A stretch of DNA of 50,162 bases from CAYQVO01 sp964421085 (lineage in GTDB: Bacteria; Bdellovibrionota_C; UBA2361; CAYQVO01): contig CAYQVO010000028.1 of NCBI GenBank assembly GCA_964421085.1, forward strand, positions 1 to 50,162, written 5' to 3'. Of the stretch, positions 6,951-16,341 are shown in pieces (positions within the stretch are counted from its first letter, which is position 1; each line of letters opens with the position of its first letter). Under the pieces are notes generated by a model. The model was not told where the DNA came from and did not search any database. It worked only from the letters and a program-made list of their open reading frames with translations. The translations under genes were made by a program, and so were the position numbers.

Positions 6951-9668
6951 TCATTTCCACCGGTAAGGGAATACCGTGTACGCTCCCCCTGATTTTGCGA
7001 CAAGCTTCAATGCCGCCGGCTTCCGTTTTTTCACCAGTTTCCTGAGTTTAGTGCCGCCGTTGAGGTTCATTCTCGATGATTTCACGACCTTGAAATTTTT
7101 CCACCGTTTGCTGTTGATATAAACTTTGATTCCCTTTTTGAAGTTCTTTCCCGAAAGCACCAGCTGGAAGCCGCCCGATGCAGTTTTCTTCACTTTTGTA
7201 ATCCTCGGCGCGCCTTTAACGGGAGTGGGGGTAGGGGCCACGCCTTTGCCGTAAACAACGGTCAGGAGACGGTTCTCTTTCGGAGACACAGCAAGAGACC
7301 TCGAGTAATGCTTCGAAGCGCCGTCGACAATCCAGTAATGGAAATACTTTCCATTCGAGGTCTCAGGCGCCGTGAAGGTGATGGAGACGTTGACCGGGCT
7401 GTAGCTTCGAACAAATGGAGTAGTTCCGCTTTTCCGGCCGTCTTGATCCTCCGGCGCCTTGACCTGCACTCCGCTTTCAGGATTGAAGGAGGTGATGGAA
7501 ATATATCCTCTCTCGGCGCCCACCGGATTAGTGATCAGCCTTACTGTTCCCTCAAGTCCGCCCCATGCGATTCGGGAGCTGTCGGGAGTATAGGCGATGT
7601 GGCCGACATATCCTGCGTTTTCATCATATTCACGAAGTATTTCTCCGTTGGAACTCCGGTGGACCGTGACGGTATCATTGTCCCATGATACGCTGACTGA
7701 CTGGCCGTCAGGCGCAAGAGCTACTGTCCTCGGGCTCGTACCAGAGCCGTAAAAGTATCCGTAGGTGGAATCGCCGGACAGGGAGTTGAATATCCATCCT
7801 CCGGCTACTGCGGACCCGAGAGACTTGTTGTCCGGCGTAAAAATGAGAGGGCTCATCTTGTTGTCGAGCGTCTTCAGCTTTGTGCCGTCTCTTAGACGAT
7901 ACACCCGGACCTTGGTATCATACGCCGAATCAAAGGTATTTCCATAAACAGCGAACATTGTGCCGTCGGGAGAGAGTGCCAGGCTTGAGTGGAAGTCGCT
8001 TCCAAAAATGGAATCGCCCGTTGAGAAATCTTCTATCGTGCGTTCGAGGGTCCCGTCCGCAAGCTTGTACACTTTTATGACGTGATCCTTGTAGCCCGTT
8101 GTAATGATTCGCTGACCATCGGGGGTGATGTTTATTGAGCCAAGTCTTCCGTCATGAGCTTTCTTTTTCCATGCGGCATATTTGTAATTGACGTCTTTAA
8201 ATGGCTGCCAGACCCTGAGGTATCCCTGCTGATCGCCTGCGGCAAGATACTGTCCGTCAGGAGAGAACTTTGCCTGATACGCTCCGTCTGCTGCTCCTTC
8301 AAGATAGCGCCTGGTTCCGGTGGCGAGTTCGCGGACAAAGAGGTTATTCGTTGCTGCATTTGCAAGATAGACCGCGGCATATTCAGAATGTGGAGTGTAG
8401 TCGGCGATGGTTTCGGTGCTCAGGAAGGAGACAGGACTCATGACGCCAAACTCGTCTTCGTTTGCAAACCACCGGAAAAGCTGGTTGTCCGCGCCGGTGG
8501 AAAAGAGAATCAGCGAAGCGGCCGAGCCCGGCGTGCCGTGACGGTATGCGAGACTGGTTACCGAGTCCTGGTGGTAATTGAATTTGAGAATCTGCGTGTT
8601 CGTCTGAGGGTACCAGCTTCTGAGGCTTCCGTCTCCGAGAGCTCCGCCTGAGACGAGAATTGATGGTTCCCCTGCAAGGGACTGAACGCCGCCTGTATAG
8701 TCCGGCGAATATGGTTCGGGGAGATTATTAATGCGGGTGCCGACCTCATCTCCCGTTTCACACGACCAGTATCGGATGGTTCTGTCGAGACTTCCAGAAG
8801 CAAGCACACTGTCAGTGACGAAGGTTACTGAAGTTACGCGGTGTGTGTGGCCGCTAAGTGTGTGGGCGGGGGAATAAGCGCCATCGTTCTCGTTTGGTTT
8901 TTTGAAGATTTCGAGGCTTACTCCTGTCGCACCTTCATCGGAACCTCCGACTGCAAGCGTGGTGCTGTCGGATGAAAAAGCGATGGAGGCGATATCTGAC
9001 GTAGATGCAGCAACTTCCTGGTAAACACTGCCGTCCGGTCTGCTTATTATCACTCTCGAGTCTGCAGCGCCTGCGGCAGCTACAAAGCCATTGCCGTCGT
9101 CAGAGCTTGTCCAGGCTACCGTTCTCGTCAATCCATTTGTAGCGGGGAGGTTTCGTATGAAACTCAAGTCTGACGCATTCCACATTTTCAGCTCGCCTTT
9201 GAACCGAAGGCTCGGGCTGGTCTGATAGCAGCCGCCTCCTGTAACGAGCCAAAGCCCATCAGGGGAGAAACGCACCGCATGAACTCCAAAACGGAGAGTT
9301 GAGTCGGTCGGCACAGTGTTCGAACACTCCCCAATCTCACTCGCCACAAACGCCAGTCTCTGGCCCGAGAATATGCTGTAAAGAGCAATCCCGTCACCGC
9401 CTCCAACTGCAATGGTGTCGCCATTGGGTGCAATATCGACAGCCCTGGCGCTTGCGTAAATGGTCCGAATCAGCTGTCCTTTTGTACTCCACACCTTTAC
9501 GGTCGCCCCGTCCGCGGAAACTATGATCCCTCCCCTGGTTACAACCGCCTCCACAATCCCGCCCTGTCCCGGCCCGACCCAGTGAGAGGCCGGCGCTTCT
9601 GCATAGGCGGAAGCAAGGTAAATAAGAAGAGAGAGGACGGATACGGCAGCCGATATCTTGATCTTCAT
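6951..9668 (-). CDS. Secreted WD40-repeat beta-propeller protein with C-terminal IPT/TIG-like domain
   Basis: 905 residues from the ATG at 9668, chosen because AAAAGGAAC lies just upstream and the product then begins with a clean Sec signal (MKIKISAAVSVLSLL, Ala-rich cleavage region ending AYA). The body is at least ten WD40-like blades, recognisable by repeated patterns such as AVRFSPDGLWLVTGGG, VTSVTFVTDSVLASGS and AKFSPDGQYLAAGDQQG, probably forming two propellers. A TPTP linker near residue 815 leads to a C-terminal beta-domain (ITKVKKTASGGFQLVLSGKNF) of IPT/TIG character. It probably acts as an exported protein-binding scaffold. It is transcribed convergently with the upstream unknown gene, leaving 61 bases between stops. 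The ligand is unknown. Confidence 0.75.
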   Translation of the reverse strand: MKIKISAAVSVLSLLIYLASAYAEAPASHWVGPGQGGIVEAVVTRGGIIVSADGATVKVWSTKGQLIRTIYASARAVDIAPNGDTIAVGGGDGIALYSIFSGQRLAFVASEIGECSNTVPTDSTLRFGVHAVRFSPDGLWLVTGGGCYQTSPSLRFKGELKMWNASDLSFIRNLPATNGLTRTVAWTSSDDGNGFVAAAGAADSRVIISRPDGSVYQEVAASTSDIASIAFSSDSTTLAVGGSDEGATGVSLEIFKKPNENDGAYSPAHTLSGHTHRVTSVTFVTDSVLASGSLDRTIRYWSCETGDEVGTRINNLPEPYSPDYTGGVQSLAGEPSILVSGGALGDGSLRSWYPQTNTQILKFNYHQDSVTSLAYRHGTPGSAASLILFSTGADNQLFRWFANEDEFGVMSPVSFLSTETIADYTPHSEYAAVYLANAATNNLFVRELATGTRRYLEGAADGAYQAKFSPDGQYLAAGDQQGYLRVWQPFKDVNYKYAAWKKKAHDGRLGSINITPDGQRIITTGYKDHVIKVYKLADGTLERTIEDFSTGDSIFGSDFHSSLALSPDGTMFAVYGNTFDSAYDTKVRVYRLRDGTKLKTLDNKMSPLIFTPDNKSLGSAVAGGWIFNSLSGDSTYGYFYGSGTSPRTVALAPDGQSVSVSWDNDTVTVHRSSNGEILREYDENAGYVGHIAYTPDSSRIAWGGLEGTVRLITNPVGAERGYISITSFNPESGVQVKAPEDQDGRKSGTTPFVRSYSPVNVSITFTAPETSNGKYFHYWIVDGASKHYSRSLAVSPKENRLLTVVYGKGVAPTPTPVKGAPRITKVKKTASGGFQLVLSGKNFKKGIKVYINSKRWKNFKVVKSSRMNLNGGTKLRKLVKKRKPAALKLVAKSGGAYTVFPYRWK

Positions 9669-10024
9669 ACACTTGTTCCTTTTCATCAGGAGAGGACAGA
9701 TACAATAATTTTGATATAATTCTTGACGGGAGTCGATAATTTTCCTGCGCTTTGGTGGTGTCAACAGCTTGAATTTGAGATCATACGATTATCCCTGAGA
9801 CCGTGCGGAATCAGGTTTTTTTTTACGAATATCCTGATTTAATTCTTTCGAAGCATCCGATGTCTGACCCCCGAATTACGACAATATATAATCGATGCGG
9901 GGTATTACCTCTGCGACCTGGATGCGGCAATATCGTGAGGCCCAGGAAGAGTTCCCGCTTGTTGGAAGCCCTGCTTCAATGCATTTTATTTTCAAATAAG
10001 GTTCATGGCGATGTGAGGTAATTG

Positions 10025-10101
10025 ATGGCGATAAACCGGAGGACATTTCTCAAGGGAGGGAGGTACAGGCGAGTTTCCCTTGACTCGATCGACACTTCGA
10101 C
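10025..10101 (+). CDS. Start of a Tat-exported protein, cut by an assembly gap
   Basis: ATG at 10025, preceded by GTGAGG at a good distance, opens MAINRRTFLKGG, a textbook twin-arginine motif (RRxFLK). The sequence then becomes RYRRVSLDSID rather than the usual hydrophobic stretch and runs into the ten N. This is either a truncated gene or a misjoined contig end. Upstream, 9669-10024 holds no gene I can support. Confidence 0.35.
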
Positions 10102-10111
10102 NNNNNNNNNN
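10102..10111. other. Assembly gap (10 N)
   Basis: Ten consecutive N separate a Tat-signal start from a TPP-enzyme fragment, so adjacency of the two is not established. Confidence 0.95.
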
Positions 10112-10284
10112 AAATGTATGTTTTCATGCGGCGCCTTCGAATGCTGCAGGAAAGGATCATGAAAGAATACCATCCTGCCAATGAGATGCGCTGCCCGGTC
10201 CACTTTGTGATCGGTCAAGAGGCTGCGCCGGCTTTGAGGAAACAGCAGCGGGATGCTCAGCTCGCCGCTGCTGTGAATGCGTAA
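10112..10284 (+). pseudogene. N-terminal fragment of a TPP-dependent dehydrogenase E1 alpha subunit
   Basis: The frame after the gap reads MRRLRMLQERIMKEYHPAN followed by EMRCPVHFVIGQEAAPA. This is the start of the pyruvate/acetoin dehydrogenase E1-alpha family, where the conserved HLxIGQEA motif marks the first helix pair of the TPP-binding fold. Homology stops at about residue 45 and a TAA ends the frame at 10282. Intact members are over 300 residues, so this is a fragment. Enzymes of this kind are sometimes found in surface-sugar loci, consistent with the nearby debris, but the original pathway cannot be told. Confidence 0.5.
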
Positions 10285-10308
10285 CAACACATCCGGGACC
10301 AAGTTGGC

Positions 10309-10949
10309 TCAGAGAGCTGAATTTCCAATTCCCGCTGAGGGAGGACAGTCGCATGTCCTGAGCTCGGAACTCATTACGCAGTTATCATATTTGAAAGTTC
10401 CATGGATCCTGCCGTCATGCTCCCCCGGAAATTCCTTCGTCCTGAAGTCTATCCCCTCTTTAATGCATCTTTCCTGCGCATCCTCGATATGCTCCTGCAC
10501 CTCGGGGTCAGGATGAAGAACGGCGAAAAGCCCGATGTGATAGCCTGCGCTCATCATTTTCAAGGTCTGTGGAATAAGGTCTTCCAGCTTGTTCTGGCCA
10601 ATGTGGTAACTCACGCGAATCGCCGCATACGGGGCTTCACGATTGAACCGCGAGACCGGGACATTTGCGATAAAGTGATCTACGTCGAACATCAGATTGG
10701 TCATGAGATCCATCTTGATGTCTTCACGCACTTCTCTGACTATCCGGTAGAAACCCTTGTATATCGTGGGCTCGCCGCCCTGAAGCGTAAGAAGAAGATC
10801 GTCGCGAAGCACGAGACGATTGGCCGCCTGTATCCACTCGTCCGGCTCCATTTGCTTTCTCCTCGTCTGGCTTTATCTTGTAACTCCGTTGTGGAGATTT
10901 ATGCAGTACGGGCAGGCCAGGTTGCATGATAATGTAAGGAAAAATGCCA
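10309..10949 (-). pseudogene. Radical SAM enzyme fragment with an in-frame stop
   Basis: Reading leftward from about 10949, the sequence gives FFLTLSCNLACPYCINLHNG, with the radical SAM CxxxCxxC motif. After VTR comes a TAA in frame (about 10876-10878), then the frame continues uninterrupted as MEPDEWIQAANRL and on through LTLQGGEPTIY, the GGE motif that binds the SAM amino group, to a stop at 10309. The intact part is 180 residues. There is no start codon left before the cluster motif, because upstream the DNA turns into a fragment of another gene. It is a truncated, nonsense-containing pseudogene unless the TAA is an assembly error. Confidence 0.65.
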
Positions 10950-11088
10950 CGTAGTGCGGCGATACCCCTCGACAGAATCGGCTCGCCTCATGAGATTTCG
11001 TCCGTAGTGGAATTCCTTGCGTCTGATGCAGCGTCCTTTATTACCGGAGCATGTATTATGATGGATGGGGAAAACGGCGGTCAATTGC
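10947..11088 (+). pseudogene. C-terminal fragment of a short-chain dehydrogenase/reductase
   Basis: The plus strand reads IPLDRIGSPHEISSVVEFL then ASDAASFITGACIMMDG, the C-terminal signature of classical SDR enzymes (the R(I/F)GxPEEI helix and the SxxxTG strand). Catalytic Ser/Tyr/Lys and the nucleotide-binding half are absent. The fragment abuts the truncated radical SAM on its left and the stop codon of the methyltransferase on its right, so it is the leftover of a deletion. Confidence 0.6.
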
Positions 11089-11859
11089 CTAGCCGGCCTT
11101 TGACCAGGCCTTCATATAGAAGCCCTGCTGGGGAATAATCCCGCTCACTGATTCTCCTGTTTTAATGGCGGTGAAGAATATCCCCAGCATGTCACAACCG
11201 CTCATGGTATCTCTGTTCAGTCCACCAACGGAGAACTTGTCAATCGAGCCGGGAGTATAATCAAAAAGGACAGATTCGGAGAAATGATTCAGGGGGGACT
11301 TGTCACCCACCAGGTATGAAGTGATGATCTGATAACGATTAGCCGCATAATAGTCATGGAACAGGCCGGGGGAAAAACTGTAAAAGCCATGGTCAACCCA
11401 ATTATGGACTGGCGCGGTGTGAACTATCTTTCCCCCTTCCTTCAGCATGGAGTGAATGTTTGCGAGGACATTGGGAATGTGAAAGATATGCTCGATTGTA
11501 CCTCCATCAAAAATCATGTCGTAGCGACCGTGGAGGCTCACTGGGACCGGCTGGTTCATATCGTGGACATAGGTGCAGTTTTCAAAACCTGAGGCATCAA
11601 TGCTGTGCACAGTGTTAAAGCCCAGGGAACGAAAGAAAGTACCGTCATCTATTGTATCGATCTCGGGATAATATGGATTTGCTCTTTTTGTAATCTTATC
11701 GAGTGCTCGGAGAGCTGTTCCTTCCTGCCCTGCCTGCTCCTGGAATGCCTCGTAACTGAAATATATGTCCTGGCGGCCCAGCTGTATTATGGCGCCTGTG
11801 AATCCACCCTTCAAAGACTCCATCATCAGAAGTTTAGAACCTGATCGTGTGATTCCCAC
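11089..11859 (-). CDS. Class I SAM-dependent methyltransferase
   Basis: A 256-residue protein starting at GTG (11857-11859) with AGGAGG six bases upstream. The centre resembles a methyltransferase-11 type fold: HGRYDMIFDGGTIEHIF (post-II acidic/strand 4 region), VLANIHSMLKEGGKIVHTA (helix D and strand 5), then PVHNWVDHGFYSFSP. The canonical GxGxG loop is replaced by a weaker pattern near YPEIDTIDDGTFF. Such enzymes are common in O-antigen and glycan loci, where they methylate sugars. It is the only intact gene in the surrounding debris, so a past glycan cluster is plausible. The substrate is unknown. Confidence 0.6.
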   Translation of the reverse strand: MGITRSGSKLLMMESLKGGFTGAIIQLGRQDIYFSYEAFQEQAGQEGTALRALDKITKRANPYYPEIDTIDDGTFFRSLGFNTVHSIDASGFENCTYVHDMNQPVPVSLHGRYDMIFDGGTIEHIFHIPNVLANIHSMLKEGGKIVHTAPVHNWVDHGFYSFSPGLFHDYYAANRYQIITSYLVGDKSPLNHFSESVLFDYTPGSIDKFSVGGLNRDTMSGCDMLGIFFTAIKTGESVSGIIPQQGFYMKAWSKAG

Positions 11860-12024
11860 TTATGACCTCCTTCGCGGATAAACTCCTCATATATTAGAAC
11901 CTTGGACACAGCTTTCGGTTGCAGTTATATTGGAGATCGCCGAAACCGCCCGACCCGCCAGGAAATCAAAATGAGAGTAGAACGAAGCGTAACCCGTGAA
12001 CACTGACCCGCAAAAGGCGATTTA

Positions 12025-12905
12025 ATGCAGAGGAAGACTGTTTCACTCGTAACAACCAATTAAAACCACGCTCACTTTCTGAGAGACAGCCTGCCTCGAA
12101 TTTTCGCCCAGACGAGACCGGCAGATGAAGTAATCGTAGTTGATGATGGTTCCACTGATAACAGCCTCGAAATACTGCGGAAATTCGAGGCAAAGGAAAG
12201 CGGGCTGAAAGTTCTTTCAAATGGCAGTAACAGAGGCGCAAACTTCTCCGTGAACCGCGGCCTCAACGAGGCAAAAAGCGACCTCATCTGTTTTCACTCG
12301 GCTGATGATATGGTTGCCCCGGAGTTTTTCGAACAGACGGTCGGGATGCTGGAGAAGTATCCCGAGGCGGGTCTCTGTTGCAGTTTCTTCAGCGAATTCA
12401 GACCATCGACAGGTGAGGTGAACTATGGCCGGAGAAACTGGAGCATCGAACCCAGGTATCTCTCCCCGCCCGAGCTTGCGCGGCTTCCAATAGCCGGGGG
12501 ATTCCCGGCCACTGTTCGATTTATTCGCGTCAGGCAGTAATCGATGCGGGCGGTCTGATCGAGGAACTGGAATGGCACTCGGACTGGTTCATGATTCATG
12601 TGATTGCAGCCAGAAAGGGAATCTGCTTCAAACCTGGGGCACTGGCGTTCTTAAGGATCAACGATGAGGGTTCATACAGTTCTGCACGATCAAACTGGGG
12701 CAGGCAGAGAGAGGTGATGAAGGCTCTCTTCAGGCTCCTGATCGAAGAGCCCGATATCTGGACGGAAGACGCGGTGAACTCAGCAATATTGATGCTCCAG
12801 CCTTCGGAGCAGAAGGGACTTCTCGAGCAGTTGAGAATCCGGCGGGAGATTTTCGAGGAATTGAGCAGTCTCTGCATCAACGTGATTGCTGCAGACCGGA
12901 GCTGA
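12025..12905 (+). pseudogene. Family 2 glycosyltransferase broken by a stop and a frameshift
   Basis: ATG at 12025 behind AAAAGG opens MQRKTVSLVTTN, then TAA at 12061 where family members usually have Tyr, then continues in frame: NHAHFLRDSLPRIF, the nucleotide-binding VIVVDDGSTDNS, and the metal-site region CFHSADDMVAPEFF. Near 12505 the frame shifts by one; the third frame carries on SIYSRQAVIDAGGLIEELEW and runs to a TGA at 12903. The two lesions in one 293-codon gene make decay more likely than sequencing error, although one base error at each point could also explain it. In function it would have been a GT-A sugar transferase. Confidence 0.7.
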
Positions 12906-13002
12906 GGTTATTAAGAATCCTCCCCGGCGACAGCCTTCACCTCCAGGGACGCCTGCCGGGAAATATCGTATTTTCGAACTCAAAGAGGTAGTCTCTCCCA
13001 TA

Positions 13003-14157
13003 ATGAAACAATTCATTTTTGCAGCGCTTGTCATTCTGCTGATCGGCGCAGCGCTTTCTCAGCGTCCCTATGCCCGGACCGACCTGGCGGCTTACCGCGC
13101 GTCGGAAATCCTTTTCATGAAGGGGAAGAACCCTTACGATCCCGCCGCTTCGATAAAACTCCAGCAGGAGATGGGAAAGGACGCGGGACCTGGGAGCCTT
13201 GTCTGGAACCCTCCATCTTTTTTTGTGACGTTTGGACTGCTGAGTCTGATGCCACCGGAGATTACTCCCTTTCTTTGGCCTGTTCTGATAATTCCGGCAG
13301 CATTCGGGATCATGCTTTCGGGCGCGGCCCTGAGCAGGGGCGGAAATGTCCCTGAAAAATGGATTGCGTTCTGCGTTTTCTCTTCCATCTCTTTTTATTC
13401 CGAACTGGTCCTCCTGCAGATATCATCCCTCATTATTCTGCTTATCGTTCTCGGATGCATTCTTTTCCTGCATGGAAAAACATTTTTGTCCGGGCTATGT
13501 CTCAGTGCACTCGCACTCAAGCCTCATCTTGGACTTTTCCCTGTCCTTCCAGTATTGTTCTGGGCCGTCAATGACGGGAAGTGGCAGCGCGTGTTTTCCG
13601 GTCTGCTGATCGGAGTTCTTGCGCCGCTTCTCGCTGCTGAATTTATTAGTCCCGGTGTTCTCAGCAACTGGCTTACCCGTTCCCACTGGCCTGTTTTTCT
13701 TTACGGCTCAACCCTCACATCTTTTATCCGCGCTTTCCGGTACAGTTCGAGCGGCCATGACTTTTCTGCGGCAATCTGGATCGTTCCCGCAGCCGGCGCC
13801 GTTCTTGTCTTCCTTTTTCAGTGGAAGTTCCCACGTTCTGCGTCGCTTGCAGTCGCCATGGCCCTTACGCCTCTCTTTGCTCCCTACGGGTACCTCCAGG
13901 ATCAGGGTGTGCTGTATGCGGTGCAGGGATGGCTGCTGGCGGAAGCATTTGCGGCCGGAAATCCCGCCGAAAGGAGGATTGTTATCAGCTCTGTCATTCT
14001 CCTGCCGCTTCTCTGCCTGCTTTTCTCGCAAGTGGCGCCTTTTGGATATCCGCTTGTATGGCTTGTGTCTCCTCTGGTTGTGCTGACAGTTGCGCTGATC
14101 ATGGCATGCAGGATGCGGTCAGCAGGGGCGGCTGAAACCGCAGAACCTGTTGTTTAG
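13003..14157 (+). CDS. Integral membrane protein, DUF2029/GT87-like
   Basis: A 384-residue polytopic protein with about 9-11 hydrophobic segments, starting MKQFIFAALVILLIGAAL. Residues 20-35 carry RTDLAAYRASE and residues 45-50 KNPYDP, the pattern of DUF2029 (GT87) mannosyltransferase-like proteins, which use polyprenyl-phosphate sugars at the membrane; the YRASE acidic residue would be near the active site. A second typical loop is ALKPHLGLFPV, near residue 170. I take the internal ATG at 13003, since the upstream part of the frame is Pro/Arg-rich and overlaps the broken glycosyltransferase. The donor and acceptor cannot be told. Confidence 0.65.
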   Translation: MKQFIFAALVILLIGAALSQRPYARTDLAAYRASEILFMKGKNPYDPAASIKLQQEMGKDAGPGSLVWNPPSFFVTFGLLSLMPPEITPFLWPVLIIPAAFGIMLSGAALSRGGNVPEKWIAFCVFSSISFYSELVLLQISSLIILLIVLGCILFLHGKTFLSGLCLSALALKPHLGLFPVLPVLFWAVNDGKWQRVFSGLLIGVLAPLLAAEFISPGVLSNWLTRSHWPVFLYGSTLTSFIRAFRYSSSGHDFSAAIWIVPAAGAVLVFLFQWKFPRSASLAVAMALTPLFAPYGYLQDQGVLYAVQGWLLAEAFAAGNPAERRIVISSVILLPLLCLLFSQVAPFGYPLVWLVSPLVVLTVALIMACRMRSAGAAETAEPVV

Positions 14158-14183
14158 CGTCTGCCTGCTGGTATAATCGAAAA

Positions 14184-15134
14184 ATGCATCATCCAGACAG
14201 GCATCCGAAGCGCCCGTACTTCATAGTTCCCGGAGTTCCCGCACTCCCTGGCAGGCCGATTTCCCCCGATCCGGTCGAGGCGACAGTTGGGGCTGAAGGC
14301 TCATTCGCATCTATGGGGGTGCGGTGTGAGCATGTAGACGCCTTGATCGATCTCATGAAGGATCTTCGGTACGACAAATGCGAAGAAAGAGTGTCCCGAA
14401 TTCTGTCGAGCCCTGCAGTTTATGATTCGGACCGTGAAATTGTCCGGATGGAGAATCTGCATGACTGGTCATCCGATTCCGGGCAGTGCAGGGTTCTGCG
14501 CGCAAGGCTGCTTGACAAGATATACCGCTCAGGTTGGCTGAAAAATTGCAATCGAACCTTGAAATTATCAGGTCATCCTCCCCTTGATATTCTTGACTGT
14601 AAAGGGCGCTCTCCCGAATATTTCTGCGGGCTGTTTGCCACCCACTTCTGGCTTGAACTCGAGCAGAGAATTCCGGACGGCGAGCGCGTGGTGCTCGATC
14701 CTTCCTTCAGGATTATTTCGGAACCTGACCGTTATCAACGGGCGAGGCATTCAATAAACCCGAAAGAGCTGGTGGTCAGTCAGGCTGTCGATGTCAAAGT
14801 CGGATCAGTCGTGGAAGAGGAAGGACAGTGGAGGATCGGGTGCCGCAGCACCGTCGGACTGGGTTCATCAACGACGGGAGAGACTGCGCTGCTTGTCGGT
14901 TTTTATCTCTATGCGCGGACGCCGCGTCCGTTCGTCGAGCTTTTATTTAAATCGGGAGAATTTGCCTGTCATTTCACTGCGCCTGATGGATGTCCGGTAA
15001 TCGACGGACCGCGCGCTTCCAATGAGGCGGATGAAGCACAGGCAAGAAGCATCCTGGAACAGCTTGAGAATAACCCGGTGGAGTATGGGTCGCATCCGGA
15101 AATGCCGACTACTCGTCTTGTTTTGGGAAAATAA
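14184..15134 (+). CDS. Hypothetical protein, possibly transglutaminase-like
   Basis: A 316-residue soluble protein beginning 26 bases after the DUF2029-like gene. The first 50 residues are Pro-rich. The segment ATHFWLELEQ followed by VVLDPSFRII resembles the His and Asp parts of a transglutaminase-like triad (HxWxE, then LDPT/S). The Cys partner would have to be the one in DCKGRSPEYFCG just before, which is not the family's usual position. The call is therefore tentative. Its last 26 bases overlap the end of hydF on the opposite strand. Confidence 0.4.
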   Translation: MHHPDRHPKRPYFIVPGVPALPGRPISPDPVEATVGAEGSFASMGVRCEHVDALIDLMKDLRYDKCEERVSRILSSPAVYDSDREIVRMENLHDWSSDSGQCRVLRARLLDKIYRSGWLKNCNRTLKLSGHPPLDILDCKGRSPEYFCGLFATHFWLELEQRIPDGERVVLDPSFRIISEPDRYQRARHSINPKELVVSQAVDVKVGSVVEEEGQWRIGCRSTVGLGSSTTGETALLVGFYLYARTPRPFVELLFKSGEFACHFTAPDGCPVIDGPRASNEADEAQARSILEQLENNPVEYGSHPEMPTTRLVLGK

Positions 15135-16341
15135 CGCGCGCCAGAGCCGCAGGGAAGGGCTTCAGGGCGCGTTCGAAAACGCCAAGTGAATACGCGATAG
15201 CAAGGCCGTAGTTAGTGATGGGCACGCCGGCCTCCCTGCAGCGCAGGATTCGCGAAAGCATCTCACGGCGGTTAATCATGCACGCCCCGCAGTGAATTAC
15301 GAGCTTGTATCCCTGGAGATCCGTTTTGAAATCGTGTCCCTGGACGTGATCGAACTCGAGCTTTGCGCCTGAATACTGAGAGAGCCACCTGGGGATCTTG
15401 ACCCGTCCTATGTCATCGCCGATTGGGTGATGCGAGCACGCTTCCGCAATCAGGATCCGGTCGCCGGAGGTGAGGGAATCAATGGCGAGAGCCCCGGAAA
15501 CCTGCTCAGGAAGATCTCCCTGCATCCTTGCAAAGAGAATAGAGAAGGACGTCATTGACATTTGAGGCGGCGTATCAGCCGAAACCTTCAGGAAAGCCTG
15601 GGAGTCCGTCACGACAAGTGCCGGCGGACGTTTCATGTTATCGAGGGCGGCTTTGAGTTCCCCCTCTTTCACGACACAGCACATCGAACCGTTGTCGAGA
15701 AGGTTGCGGATGGCCTGGACCTGCGGAACGATAAGCCGTCCCTTCGGCGCTTCTTTGTCGATTGGGACCACGAGAACGGCCGTCTCGCCTGGAGGCACAA
15801 GATCGCTGATGATATCCGGTTCGCTGAGGTAATCCGCCGGCACAGTATCAAGAAGCGCCTGGCGGAGCTCAGGAATGCCTTCACCTCTGACAACTGCGGT
15901 TCTGACGACGCTCAATTTCTCCGCCTGAAGTCTTTTGATCAGTTCCGGATCGGGGTCGAGAAGATCGCACTTGTTGAGCACTATTACGACCGGCAGTTTT
16001 CTCCCTTTCATTTCACCGAGAATATCCTCTTCGAATTCACCCCATTTGCCGGCGGCTGCAACAAGAATCGCGAGGTTCGTGCGGTCAAAAATTTCCTTCG
16101 TTTTTGCGACACGCATCTCCCCAAGAGGATCGAAGGTATCGTCAATTCCGGCGGTGTCGATGAAGACGACGGGCCCCAGAGGAAGGAGTTCCATCGGCTT
16201 TTCAACAGGATCCGTTGTGGTGCCGGCGACATCGGAAACAATGGATGCGTACTGACGCGTAATGGCGTTCAAAAGACTGGATTTTCCTGAATTTCGTCTC
16301 CCGAAAATGCCAATATGGATTCTCAATCCTCTTCTCGTCAT
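15109..16341 (-). CDS. hydF: [FeFe]-hydrogenase H-cluster maturation GTPase HydF
   Basis: A 410-residue protein with the three HydF parts in order. The GTPase domain has P-loop GRRNSGKS at 14-21, switch T40-TT, DTAG at 62-65 and NKCD at 123-126. A dimerisation domain follows. The C-terminal [4Fe-4S] domain has ligands at C302-x-H304 and HCGxC at 350-354. HydF is the scaffold on which the 2Fe subcluster is built by HydE and HydG before transfer to the hydrogenase. None of its partners is in this window. It is the second gene of a two-gene leftward operon, overlapping the acyltransferase stop by four bases. Its presence implies an [FeFe]-hydrogenase and anaerobic growth. Confidence 0.92.
   Translation of the reverse strand: MTRRGLRIHIGIFGRRNSGKSSLLNAITRQYASIVSDVAGTTTDPVEKPMELLPLGPVVFIDTAGIDDTFDPLGEMRVAKTKEIFDRTNLAILVAAAGKWGEFEEDILGEMKGRKLPVVIVLNKCDLLDPDPELIKRLQAEKLSVVRTAVVRGEGIPELRQALLDTVPADYLSEPDIISDLVPPGETAVLVVPIDKEAPKGRLIVPQVQAIRNLLDNGSMCCVVKEGELKAALDNMKRPPALVVTDSQAFLKVSADTPPQMSMTSFSILFARMQGDLPEQVSGALAIDSLTSGDRILIAEACSHHPIGDDIGRVKIPRWLSQYSGAKLEFDHVQGHDFKTDLQGYKLVIHCGACMINRREMLSRILRCREAGVPITNYGLAIAYSLGVFERALKPFPAALARVIFPKQDE

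Noticed and set aside
6002..7003. A 333-codon minus-strand frame over the unknown gene at 5723-6889
   Set aside because: It overlaps the end of the WD40 gene as well, has no Shine-Dalgarno and low-complexity Cys/Arg-rich composition; the plus-strand frame is better supported.
10870..12063. TAA codons inside the radical SAM, GT2 and IS66 genes as a sign of stop-codon reassignment
   Set aside because: All three occur in genes that are also truncated or frameshifted. Intact genes in the window, such as the GT2-fragment neighbours and tail ends, use TAA as a normal stop, and housekeeping genes such as pheS and hydF contain no internal TAA.
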